Shown here in pieces: positions 33,016-44,600 of a DNA stretch of 64,000 nucleotides. Positions within the stretch are counted from its first letter, which is position 1. Every line of letters begins with the position of its first letter. The notes below the pieces were generated by a model. It did no database searches. It saw only the letters and a list, made by a program, of their open reading frames with translations, and was not told where the DNA came from. The position numbers and the translations under genes are program-made. Source of the stretch: Dioscorea cayenensis subsp. rotundata (taxonomy: Eukaryota > Streptophyta > Magnoliopsida > Dioscoreales > Dioscoreaceae); the NCBI RefSeq assembly GCF_009730915.1, contig NC_052484.1, positions 2,508,054 through 2,572,053 of the forward strand. Direction: 5' to 3'.

Positions 33016-34537
33016 GCATGAATGGTTAATTAAATGCGATTAAGATTATGAATTTGATGAGACTCCCGATGAATCTAAAGTGAAGATTGCTTCCTTACAT
33101 TTGGAGGGTAAAGCCTTGCAATGGCACCAAAACTTCATGAGTAGTAGATTGAGTAGAGATACTCCGGGTTGAGCTAAATATGTTGCAGCTTTGAACATTA
33201 GGTTTGGTAGTGAATTACACTATGATCCAATGGCTAAACTCAAGAATCTTAGACAACCGTGGTCAGTTCAAACTTAATTGGATAAGTTTGAGTAAGAATC
33301 AAGTTTTCCTTTCAGAGGAACACACTGTGAGTTGTTTCATATGAGGATTAAAGGAGGAATTGCAATACACAGTTAGAATGTTTTCTCCAAAGAACTTAAA
33401 GCAGGCAATTAGTTAAGCTAAATGGCAGGAGTTGGCTCTGCAAAATGCTCAAAGGAAAGGAAAAATTATGCAGAAAAAAGTTAACTCAACTCCACCATTA
33501 GCAATTCCTAAGTTCTCACAGGATAATGGGGATCTAATTTAGGAAGGCCCAACAATTTTGTTCCCAGGAACAATCCTATTAGACCATTTAAGCAGCTTAG
33601 TAGTGGAGGAGTTGGAGGAGAAGGAGTAAAGGGCTATGCTATTGGTGTGATGAAAAGTTTTCTTCAAGACACCAATGTAAGATGAAGCAGTTGTATCAGT
33701 TAGAAGTTCATGCTGATGAGAATGTTTAAAGTCATACTGACTCAAAACAAAACAGACGACATTAATACCATCCAAATGACATGCTACAAAGTAAGAGAGA
33801 ATCCTCTAGTTAGATTAATTTAAAAGGAAACAAGTACTGAATTCTTCTCCGAACTTATCATTCTCGACATCACAAATCCAAAATACACAATGAGACCATG
33901 CCCAAGAAGCAACTAAGCATTAAATGTAACTCCACTTATAAAAAACAAATAAAAATCTCATTAAAAAGAACATAATTGCATCATCATCATCATCATCATT
34001 TCATCATGGAAACAATACTAATAATGTAATCTAAATAATATACTATAAGGTAACCGAGAATACAAATCAAGCATTGGATTCTACTACCAAGTGAGCTTTT
34101 TCATATCATTAATCCAAGCAAAACAATGAGAATAAGTTCAATAAAAAAGGGAGCAAAGATGAAATCCCACTGATTAAATCCAACAAGAAATCTCATCAAA
34201 AAGAAAAAACTTGCATCACTCTCCATCAGAGAACCAACACAATACTAAAAATAAAAAAAAATAAAATAAAAATAAAAAAATCAAATTTTCATATCACTAA
34301 TCCAAGCAACACAATGAGATTAAGTCCAATAACAAAGGCCAGCACAAGATGAAATTCCACTGATAAAATCCAACAAGAAAAATCACAAAAAAAGAAGAAA
34401 CTTGCATCATTCTTCATCAGGGAAACAACACAAAACTAAAAAAAATAATAAAAAAGATTCAAAATTTCAAGCCCATTAAACAAGGTTACTAAGGAATTGC
34501 TAACAAGAGATGATCAAATAGGAAATCAGAAACGCAC

Positions 34538-34660
34538 CACTGATGTCGTTTGCCAAAAAGACAGCTTCCCTCTTGGCAATCCCTAGGGTTTCTAATTTCT
34601 CTAAAGCAGGGCCATTAATAAAGCTTTTTGCATACTCAACCCTATAAAAATTAATAATTT
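34538..34660 (-). other. candidate 5' UTR exon of the CHCH gene
   Basis: On the minus strand a segment ending AACGACATCAGTG is followed by a good donor GTGCGTTTCTG. It contains AAACCCTAGGG, a telo-box-like motif frequent in leaders of plant genes for ribosomal and mitochondrial proteins. One frame is open across it, but spliced to the acceptor at 28392 that frame ends within about 13 codons, so a noncoding role is likelier. The implied intron is about 6.1 kb. No other gene on this strand is available to own it. This is an inference only. Confidence 0.35.
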
Positions 34661-34721
34661 CATAAGATGGCCAATAAAGTTTTTAATGGCAAATATATTT
34701 CTTTGAAAAAAATATTCGTGC

Positions 34722-34759
<38 letters not shown>

Positions 34760-35661
34760 GAGAGAGAGGGTCAATTTTTTTACAAATGTTCCTAAATAAG
34801 AATTTTATGGACGTCGGTCTCTCAACTGTTGGATTCAAATTTAATGACAGTAAATTATCCAATCGGATGAACAGTTAATTTAACTGCAAATCATAATTAA
34901 CAATATTGGTTAACAATAACAGAAACTTAGTGAATCATAATTTAAATTCTATAATTTATGTAGACATTTAAAAATAAGAATAATAGAAGAATTAAACAAA
35001 AAATTTAAATAGACAGCAAAAAGACTTATTTTTACAATATTCTTTAATTTAAAATTGAAATCATTATTTTTTTTGCTTTTAGCTTTAAAGAACAAAATAA
35101 ATTTTTAAAAAAAACAGCAGAAAAAAAAAATTGGACAATTTTGGATGTTGAACCACCACATAAATTTCCAACTCCAGATGCTACAAAAAAACTTGAAAGT
35201 TTGCAAAGAGTTCATAAGATCATTCTGTCACAAAGATCACAATTAACATTAGAAATAAAGATAATACTGAATAAGTGTTACAACTGAACAGCAACTGCAG
35301 CAACCACAACAAATCCTGACCAAAATTTTCTAAGTCTTTTCTTTGTTCATGCAAATGCAGTGGATTCATCTTCAAAATGGCAAGTTGGACAGGATTGGTG
35401 TTTTTTTTTTTAAAACAGCTACAAATCATTCATGGGAAGGACATTATAATCAACATCATAATGGACGAAAAATAAATATATCCCTTATATACAGCGGGAA
35501 TTGGCATTGGCAGCAGCGGTCGGGGATTTTACGAACTTGAGTTAATCCGCTCCACCGACAGTGAGCGGATTCTTCCAAAAAATGGCACCTCGGTCGCGTG
35601 ATCACCGCCTTCTTCCATTGCCAAAACAATGGTACAAAAAAGAGGAGAAAAGAAAAGTAGG

Positions 35662-38600
35662 TCAGCTGTCATCGTCCATGGCTCCGATGTATGTGAGATC
35701 GGTTCTTCTCACCCTTACAGCACCCTTGAGCCAACTGCAGGCCTTGAGGTTAGAGTGATCGGCACCGGGGCCACCTACATTGCTGCTATTGTTCGAGGCT
35801 GATGCGGTTCCCGTCCCGTCTTCCAGCAAGGTCCATGGATCAATTTCCATGTCAAGGTCCTGGGCAGTCGATGACCGGGATTTTCCTTGCATTGTAGTCG
35901 TTGGCCGAGCCGATGGAACGGAAGTTCTTTGATTTCCTGCATGTTGACTTGGCGTTGACATGCCTGGTTGCAGCGACGCAAGTGCTGTTGATGTTAAGAG
36001 AGGAGGGTGGCAAGAGATGGTTAATGGTGGAGAGGGTGGTAGCTCAGGCATTGCAGCTTGGATCCGTCTTCGAATTGCTGCAGGTAATTCCATCCGGTCT
36101 AGTTCGACCTGCGAAATATAAGAACCGAGAGTTGATGATTATTGAAGATTTTTTCTGTGAATTAAACAAGTCTAACATGCAAGACCAAAATTAAATTTAG
36201 CACAGCAAAGACCAAAATGAGTGAATTAAATATAAGAACACGAATGTGCATGATTTTTTAATTACAGGAATAGTAGAGAGGATAAACCTGCAATTTTTCC
36301 GACACCTCTCGATCAACAGCAGAAAAATCTCGAGATTTGAGGGTTGACTTGGAGATGGGCTTGGCTTTCAGCCAACTCGGTTTGAAGTTGCCAAGTAAAC
36401 AATGGAGGACGCACAGAAACCTGTCAAACAGGCTATCACCGGAACGGTCCAATGAGGCAGTGATCGGTGCATTTACAAGATATTCTTCCTCTCTTCTCGG
36501 AGTTTTATGTGTAATTAAATGACAGGCATCGGCATCTTCTTGAACAACACGGGTTCCAAGAAGACGAAGTATGACAGCAGCAAGTGTATGTCTCATGTTC
36601 CTCGCAGATTGCTCCCTGAAACTTGCATGCATTAGATTTAGGACAGTGAGAGAATAAATGTTAACATAGGAACCATCATGCAACAGATCACTATACTTAT
36701 TATTAACCAAATAGGGCTTAAACAAAGATAACAAAATAAAAATAAGATAAATAAAATTTAAGGGAAGATGCTAAGATAATAATCACTGATGAATATCATT
36801 TATAGGGCAAACAATTGAAAGCCACAAGACATGACAATATGAACCATGAACCAAACTTGAGGGGCCAAATGTGGCTTTAATTAATTCATTGATTTTATTG
36901 CTACCCAACTCAAATTTTAGCACCAGAAGATTTTGCAAACAAGGCTTGATTTAACAAGAGGACATAGCCTACTTTAAGACAAGATGGTTGCATGACCAAA
37001 ACTAAGATTTAGACTAAAATAGAGCCAAATATAAGAAAACATTGATGATAAATACAATATTAGTTCAGTATTACCTGTCCGCACATATGATAGGAAGCAA
37101 CCGCAAAAGAAATTGCAATCGCAACCACATGGATGCCCTCAATGCCGCAGCGGAGGGTGGGGAGGACTCTGTTACACCTGTAATTCTTCTACCCAACCCA
37201 GGACTTCCGCCTCTCAAGCCTTTACGACTGCTGCCTTTACTAGAAGAAACTTCAACAGCAGAAGAAGCAGAGCCAGATTGTTTACCACCACCACGGGTGA
37301 GCATATTGATTTGTTGCTCAATGGTACTCAATTGTTTGATTAGTTCTGTAGCAAATGAATTCCGTGAATCACTGGAACTCCGGTCAATACAGGGTAGCAC
37401 CAATTCTGCAAGAGCTCTATCAGTGATATACTGCTGGCCAGGAGAGAAGCCTTCGGCATCAAACAATTGAAAGCTCATTCTGCCAGGCCTTTTGACTTCA
37501 ACACCTTCATCAACAACTTCCCCTTCTTCAATGGAAGTAACTTCCATCTTCCTTTTATCAGTTTTGTCAATTGGTCCATTTGCATTGGGGGATGACCAAC
37601 CCCATGGTTTCCAAAACTGAGCTTTACTTGTAAAGCCTCTGAGCTGAGCAAGAGTAGCAAGTCGCTGCCGAATGGATTTTCGTCCCAGGAGAACATCACT
37701 GCCAGCTAAAACCCATTTTGTATTCTGTAGCAGGAACTCCTCTAATGACTTCCCAAGAAGATTAACGACTTCTGAGTAAAGTGATGCTGCATCGGGTCTC
37801 ACAAGTAACCTTGTCAGAACAATTTCAATAAAATTGCGCTCATTCTCGGAAAGTGAAAAGTTCTCAGCCTTGGGAGAGAGAGATTTAATTGCCTCAACCA
37901 ACTGCATGTTATGAGTATCAATTTTTTCAATAAGAGCCTGCTCATTCAAGAGGAGCCTCAACTCAACCCACTGCCAATGGAATTTGGCAGGTTGCAGTGT
38001 ATCTAAAACTTGCTCAAGCTGATCTAGAAGCTTTGTCTCATTTTCAGAATATGCTCGTGGCTCACCGGGGACAGAAACCCATGACCCATCCTCCTTCATT
38101 AATGTAAACGGCGGCATTTTGCAATCGATTAGGGCATTTAGAATCAATCTTGCCCGAAGGGGAATAAATGCCATTGTTTTCAAATGCTTGTCTGGACTGT
38201 GTGTTTCAAGCATCGATGCAAATTCAAAATCACCAATGTCAGAGGCTAAAAGGTCATACAACATTCGCGTGTTCCGCAAGCATAGATCTCGGAATGGCTG
38301 GTGTTTGATAGCATCTCCAATGGCCATGGATAAGTGTTGATATAATTGAATATCTTCACGCGTTGCAATGTTGCTGTTGAGAATGTATGGCCTCCAAATG
38401 ACCATTGCAAATATAGAATATGCAGGAGGGAACACCATACTAAGAGGAAGCATGCGCTGCATCCGTGAAAGAGCTGATGTGTATGGTTCACCAAGAATCT
38501 CTGCAACTAGTCCATCAAACACTGTTCTGCAGTTGCCAATAAGCACCCGGAACCAATGAACAGATACCTCAATACAGTGATCAATCTTGAATGTCCCAAA

Positions 38601-41600
38601 AGATCTGGACATGCCATTAGAACTGGATCTTGAACTCCTAATGAACATCTGAACATCCAAACCATCCTTTAATTTGAAAACAGAAACCATCCTTTCAAGG
38701 CTAGCAACTCCATGCACAATAGCCCCCACAACAAGTGCAGATACAGAAGCCGCAGCTTTACCGGCCCTTCCAACAAATGTTTTTGAAGAATTATTTAAGT
38801 TCTCATTTGGATGATTTAGATTGCCATCATGGTTTTCAGGAGATGGTTGAAACTGACTGCGAGAAGGCTTTCCAGGAGAAAAGGCGTTAGAAACAGCTGA
38901 AGAAGCTTCATTGGCTAAAGTTACATCAAATATGCGACCCAAACGTTCTCCAAGAGATTCTTTAAGGAGACAGAGAGAAAGTATGTGAATCCGTAATATG
39001 TGTCGGGCGCAATTTATTGAACTTGATGTCGAAGAAAACAATTGATAGTTATTGCCTGCAAGTAAATCCAATATTTTTGCTACAGCATGCCCTACATTGC
39101 CAACAATTGCAGAAACAGCAGCAGCAACTCCAGTGGGGTCCCATTCTTGAGATGCACTGCCATTCTGACAAATACAATCACATAGACCAAAAAAAATTTC
39201 TTGAGCTATATGATGTCCTTCATCCATTTTTTCTGAGGAATTTTTAACAGCAGCAGCAGCAAAAGGTTTTCTTTCCTTTCCATAGAAGTATTGCACAGCC
39301 TCCTCAATGCGTCTTTGTACCAATTCTTTCATAATTCCACTAAATCTTGACATCCTCCCACTAAACTTTTGACGCAAATTATCATCAGAATCATCCATTC
39401 CTCCAGGTACACCGGGGGAAAATCCCATATTAGAATCCGCTTGTCGTATAGCATCAAGTTCCGCAAGCGTTCTCTGATCACATGTAGTTCTGAAGTTCTT
39501 TTCCCATTCACTCCCTATATCACGATATTTCTTCAATAGATTCCGAGCATAAGTAAGAGAAGCTGTGCCATGAGACCTTCCATTAGTGGGCAGCACAGTC
39601 ACAACTCGATGCATGGCAGCAGTTAGGACTTCAGGGAGAAGATCTGACGATACAAGCACATTTTCATACCTGAACACATGAGACAGTTATGTAACCACCA
39701 AAGAACAAGCAATGAATTATAATATCATGACACAAAGATATCACATTAGCATTGGCAGGAGACACTCATTTTTTTATTAATTTAACCAGAGCTAAAGAAT
39801 ACGCAGAGTTTCAAACCAATTAACGATTAAAAAAAATAAAAATCAAGCATATTTAAATTAAAGAAAGGATAAAAACTATGGCGCTTCAATAACCAGGAAT
39901 GGTTAATTAAATGTTATCCCAAGGATTATCCAAATTTTCAGTATACCAGACAGATAATAACAAATAATTAGTCTAAATTACCATAAACTTGTATGCCAAT
40001 GGTCTGTCTTTTTATGCGTGTGAACATGCACTAGGATGGATGATGAGATCAAACCTGACAGTAGAATTCAGTAATGTGAACCCAAAATAAGTAGTCAAGA
40101 CAGTTCATAGTTCACAGTTCACATAAAGGGATTAAGAAATAAATAACACTTGACAATCCACGGTTCAGAGCACTCTTTATGAAAATAAAAAGACACCAAA
40201 ATCGACACAATTTGGATGCTTCTCACCTGAAGTTGGACAAAGATCATGCTACCCACATGAAATACCCTCACACAAGGAGAAATTTATACTGTATGTGCTC
40301 TACGGTCTATAGTTCAAAATTAATATACCAATTCTCACTTATAGTGAGACATAATATTAAATGAGCATTTACATCAGTCTTAAAGTATAGAAAAAACAAA
40401 ACAGCTAGACCAATGAACTCCTTCCAAAGAAAGTAGTTTAGAGCAGAAATTAACACTCCTGATGCTATGATCACTAAAACACTGCATTTAGACAGAAGAA
40501 AATAAAAGAACTTGCAGTAGTTTAATTTCCTGTCTTTGTGACAGATAAAACATTTCAAATCAGTATGAGAAGCAAGGTATGAAACAGATGTGTTACATAC
40601 AAAAAATAAATAAATAAATAAAATTATAGGCTTTAATTTCAGTGACATAATGTAAGATAACTTTATTAGTTTATTGCATGATCATGTTGAACATACTAAA
40701 GTGGTTAAAGAAAAAAATAAAATAAGAGGATTAGAACAAAATTAAGAGAATTACTCCTAAGTAGAAAGGCCACTCCCAATCATAAAAGGAAAAAAAGCAT
40801 TAAGATCTAAACTGGGAAAATGGCCTGATAGCTTTTAACAACAAAGAAAAACATGATAAGCAGGCTCATATTGAAGAAAATCAACCCTTATGCAAAAATA
40901 AAAAATGCAGATATACATTGCATTTTACCAAATAAAAAAATAAAATAAATAAGATTTACCTTTGAAGAGATGATAGCAAGAATGCCTCCCCTACATCACA
41001 GATAGTGTTTTCCTTATTTTTGGTTGGCATCATTGCATTCCTCCCAATGTGAGCAGTAGAACTTGGTCCACCAAAAACCTTGGGAAATAACCAAACAAGA
41101 AGCTTTGCAGCTGCAGTTAAGTCCAAGGAAATATCCAGCAAGTACAAAATGGTAGAGAGCTCGTCTTCAGTAAGTCTCCATCGTACAATGTTTCTGTCCT
41201 CGAATGAGGTGGAAAATGAAGAAGCATAATGGCCAGCCTTGGAAGCAGTCTTTTCATTCCCTTCAACTAATTGTCTGATCGTGGTTACCAACCAAACTGA
41301 AATCGACCTCTTTTCAAGCATTCTTAGTTGTTTTAAAGTTCTGCTAATATCAGATAGAGACACCATTTTCATCCGGTCTGCATCATTAGGGTTTTCTCCT
41401 GCCAAAGCAGATTTATGATGGGGGCAGCTCACCTTATTGTCACATACATGGCTGGTCGATGCTCCATGGCTACTTTCAATTCTATTAGCTTGCAACTGCG
41501 CTAGACTCTGAGTTTTGCGCCTGCCTCTTGAACCAGGTTTAGATGACTTCAGAGGAGGTTCAACCTTAAATGACTCCTGGGGCTTGGGGCCCTTCCTAGT

Positions 41601-44600
41601 CCACCAAATATCTTCATCATCTAACCAGTTTGAAGAAAACCCTTGAAAGGGAGAGCTCCTCTCATCATCTAATTTTTGCCTCTTTGCTCTCCTACACTCC
41701 TCACAGCCTGGTGTCACATCTATCACATCAGATTTGCCACTCAATGAACCTAAACTTCTCTTATTGCTTCGTTGAGATTCATCAAATCGTGATTCTGTAG
41801 ATAGAGAACAAGGGCCTGGGATGTGGAGCAGACTTGAAATGGCAACCTTCAGCTCAGCAATCTTCACCTTTGATTTCTCATTATTCGCTGTCATTGCACT
41901 CAAAGCTACATTGAAGTTTCTATGACTTTCCAACAAAGAGGGTGAAGCACCATCTCTAAAAGCAACAGAATGATCTTTTTGTTTCTGTGAAGAAAACCCC
42001 AACCGGATGCCACTTCCAGCTTTTGACTGGGAGGATTTACCTCCAAGATAACCTTGAAGCACAAGTCGTCGCTCATTTGAGTAAACATTCACTGCCTCCT
42101 TTAGCAGTGGGACTTTTGTGATTCTTGCTTCTTCCATAACATCAAACAAGCAGGAACCAGGCAGCTGCTTCAGAATTTGATAGTGTCTTTTCTGTCTTTC
42201 CAAATCGAACTGAGACTCATCTCTATCCATAATCCCACTAATTATTAGTTGTCTCACATAAGCCTGGGGATAAAAAATACCATAGCGAACAAGTTCCATG
42301 ACAAAAACCATAAGACATTTAAGACCTTCACCTTTCCCAGCTACATGCTGGTCTAACCAGCATACAATAACATCATGCAGTGGACCTGGACTTTGAAATA
42401 AATCCACTTTGTGCTTTTTATTGCTCAAGCCTTTAGAGGAATTTTCAATCCCAGTAACATTTTCTACAATGGTTCCGCCTGACAAACTATCGTGAAGGGA
42501 AGCAGCTTTTCCAATGTTGCCAACAACAATTTGAGAACTGCTATCAAATTGAGATGAGCTATGTAGATGTTCCATTTTTAGCTTCAAAAGAGAAACAGCA
42601 GCATAAACTTGACAGAAGTCTTTTCCACCAGTGAACTTTGGAGTTGTAGGCAAGGCAGTACGGCAATCCCTATAATCACATGTTGCCCACTCACATAGAA
42701 AAAACACAGAGCAAATCAGGGGCAAGCTGACACTGCCAATCCACTTCAGTGAAGAGCGCAAACAAGGACTTACTTCAGCAATCCATGCTTCTTCAATAGT
42801 CATATCAGAGAAATCTCCAAAGAGGGAATTGTAAGCAGTCCTCAGATCACCCTCTACTGTCAGAGCTTTATCCAATGCCTGTAAAGCTTTGGGCACACCA
42901 TAACCTTGGAGTCCAGGATTAACTATCTTCGCCAGATTTGCAGACCGTTTCTGAATTGAGGAAACAACAGATCCAAAGGACCAGTATCGATGATCAGAAG
43001 CCATATTACCAAAATCCACATTCTCTACCTTCAGAGAGTTACTTCTAACAAATAAATCAGGGGCCACACAGCTTGGCAGAGGAAAACAATCCAAGGCAAC
43101 AAATGTATCAGGGATAGCAAGTATAAACCACCGCAGCATCTCAATTAGTGTAACAAGGAGAGAAGGCTTGCTGGAGTTATCAGTTAAACCTGAACCACCA
43201 GGACATAGAACATTTATCGCTCGAACAAGTATATCAATAAATATGCGTGCATAAGTCTGTGAGAGTGCAATCCTCTCTACAAGAACATAAATAATTGGCA
43301 ATAGCAGCTCTAAAGCCTCAGCTGATTCCCTTTCCTGAATGTGGAAAATAAACATGTATCAGGACCACAAGCATTCAACAAGAAAGTAAGGTACAATGAC
43401 AACAGAAGCATGCAGGGTAAACAATTACCTGAAGTTGGTTGAGAACCCACTCAACAACAAGTGATGAAACAAGCAGGCCTTCTGCAAAATGCCATTGCAA
43501 AAGGCGCACCATATATGACCATTTGAACTGCAAGGATGGCTCATCAACATCAAGAGTTGAAGATATAGAATCACTTCCATGTTGCGGTACACCAGCCAAC
43601 ATATTAGGTGAAGACTGATCTCTAGAGGGTATAGCTGCAAAAGCACCATCTTTTGAAAAAAAATCATCCACAAGCTGCTGCACATATTCAATAACATCCT
43701 TAGTCCACAGCTCAGAACGAGCAGATTGTGCTTTATCAGGCCCAGATGAAACACTGGTCACAGCAGGCCGAACCTGAAAGTTTATAGCAAGCATGTTTTT
43801 TGCCAATTAGAATATCGAGAATTTAACCACATTAGAGGAAAAAAGAAGATAAACAGTAAAGAAGGGTTTTAGAGTGAATTAAAACCTGATTGAGATAATT
43901 AACTTTGATGAACCAGGTTGCTTTGACTAACGGCACATTGTGACGAATAAGAACCTCAAAGAGTGTTTTCTTCCTATAACCATGAGGAATATTCTCAGCC
44001 AAAGAACGTAGCTGTTTATGCTGTTGTGCTAGACCCTGACAAGAGAAAGTTAACGGTTAACACTAAACCTCAACTATATAAATTCATGAATGTTGCTTTA
44101 GTGTATTTGACACAAATGCTTATTAAAAGAAAATTAAAAAATTAAAAAAAACACACAAATAAGGAATAGAACCAGAATCAATTAAATGTTTAGAAATACA
44201 AAGGCATTTAATGCAAATCAACCAGTGGGCAAGGGTGCAAAATAAGAAAATACATAAATGAAGTATCTCATTAACTAGTTGATGTATATATATAATGATA
44301 AAAAGGCAAAAATAGCAGGATGAAAGATGAAAAAAGAACCAAAAAAAAAAACTGGTAATCAATCAGATAACAGAATTGGATACAACCAAATAATCAAACC
44401 TCAATCCATTTCTTGCGGAAGTCTTCACTGCATGCCTTTTGATCTGGAAAAACTCCAGATTTTGTTAATAATGAACCAGAAAGAGAAACTCCATAAACTT
44501 GGCCAGCCTGTATATACCATAAACTTCAATATTAGCATCAAGCATAATAACACACCTGCTGAAGTTGCAAACACAGAAATGCAGATAGCAGATAGAGTTA

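Larger units (their letters stand above)
30990..33738 (+). pseudogene. Ty3-type gag pseudogene interrupted by a solo LTR
   Basis: The first part (to 31252) gives a charged helical stretch (EKHHKAIQKLKEQQRNN), then LEFPKFNGEGLHE, the usual start of the Ty3 gag core. It continues after the solo LTR at 33016 with ETPDESKVKIASLHLEGK and ALQWHQNFM, and a zinc knuckle CYWCDEKFSSRHQC at about 33640. In-frame stops occur at several sites, for example after IKCD at about 33047. It ends just past the knuckle, where the terminal inverted repeat begins. Confidence 0.75.
30287..33749 (+). mobile_element. Ty3-type gag-only insertion with terminal inverted repeats, carrying a nested solo LTR
   Basis: The insertion has perfect 5-base target duplications AAACA (30282-30286 and 33750-33754). 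It begins TGTTATGAGTCAG and ends CTGACTCAAAACA; the inverted match extends over about 26 bases with few mismatches. A promoter-like CATATAAAGG at about 30681 precedes a broken Ty3 gag frame. No protease, reverse transcriptase or integrase was seen, and no second full LTR. The 5-base duplication and TG...CA ends fit LTR-type integration, but the long inverted ends are unusual. The nested solo LTR occupies 31253-33015. Confidence 0.7.
29640..34440. repeat. second decayed tandem array, units of about 180-240 bases, split by an insertion
   Basis: Units share 'catccaa(c/a)-gatgtgctac', 'aa(g/t)agagaatcc(t/t)', 'ttcatatcactaatccaagcaacacaatgagatta' and 'aagatgaaat-ccactgataaaatc'. The 'aagcaacacaatgag'-type core is seen near 29762, 29938, 30177, 33886, 34111 and 34301. 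The stretch 30287-33749 is foreign (the Ty3 gag-bearing insertion), so the array was continuous before that event. Confidence 0.7.

Noticed and set aside
30287..33749. Interpretation of the gag-bearing insertion as a DNA transposon because of its inverted ends
   Set aside because: The 5-base target duplication, TG...CA ends and gag content fit LTR-type integration better; no transposase was seen.
34538..34660. Coding exon encoding a YAKSFINGPALEKLETL-type peptide
   Set aside because: When spliced to the only good downstream acceptor (28392) its frame ends almost at once; a leader exon is more likely, so it is listed only as a candidate UTR exon.
40307..40648. 113-codon minus-strand frame between two large MED12 exons
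   Set aside because: Lies in an intron with clear donor and acceptor; the peptide is hydrophobic and AT-driven.
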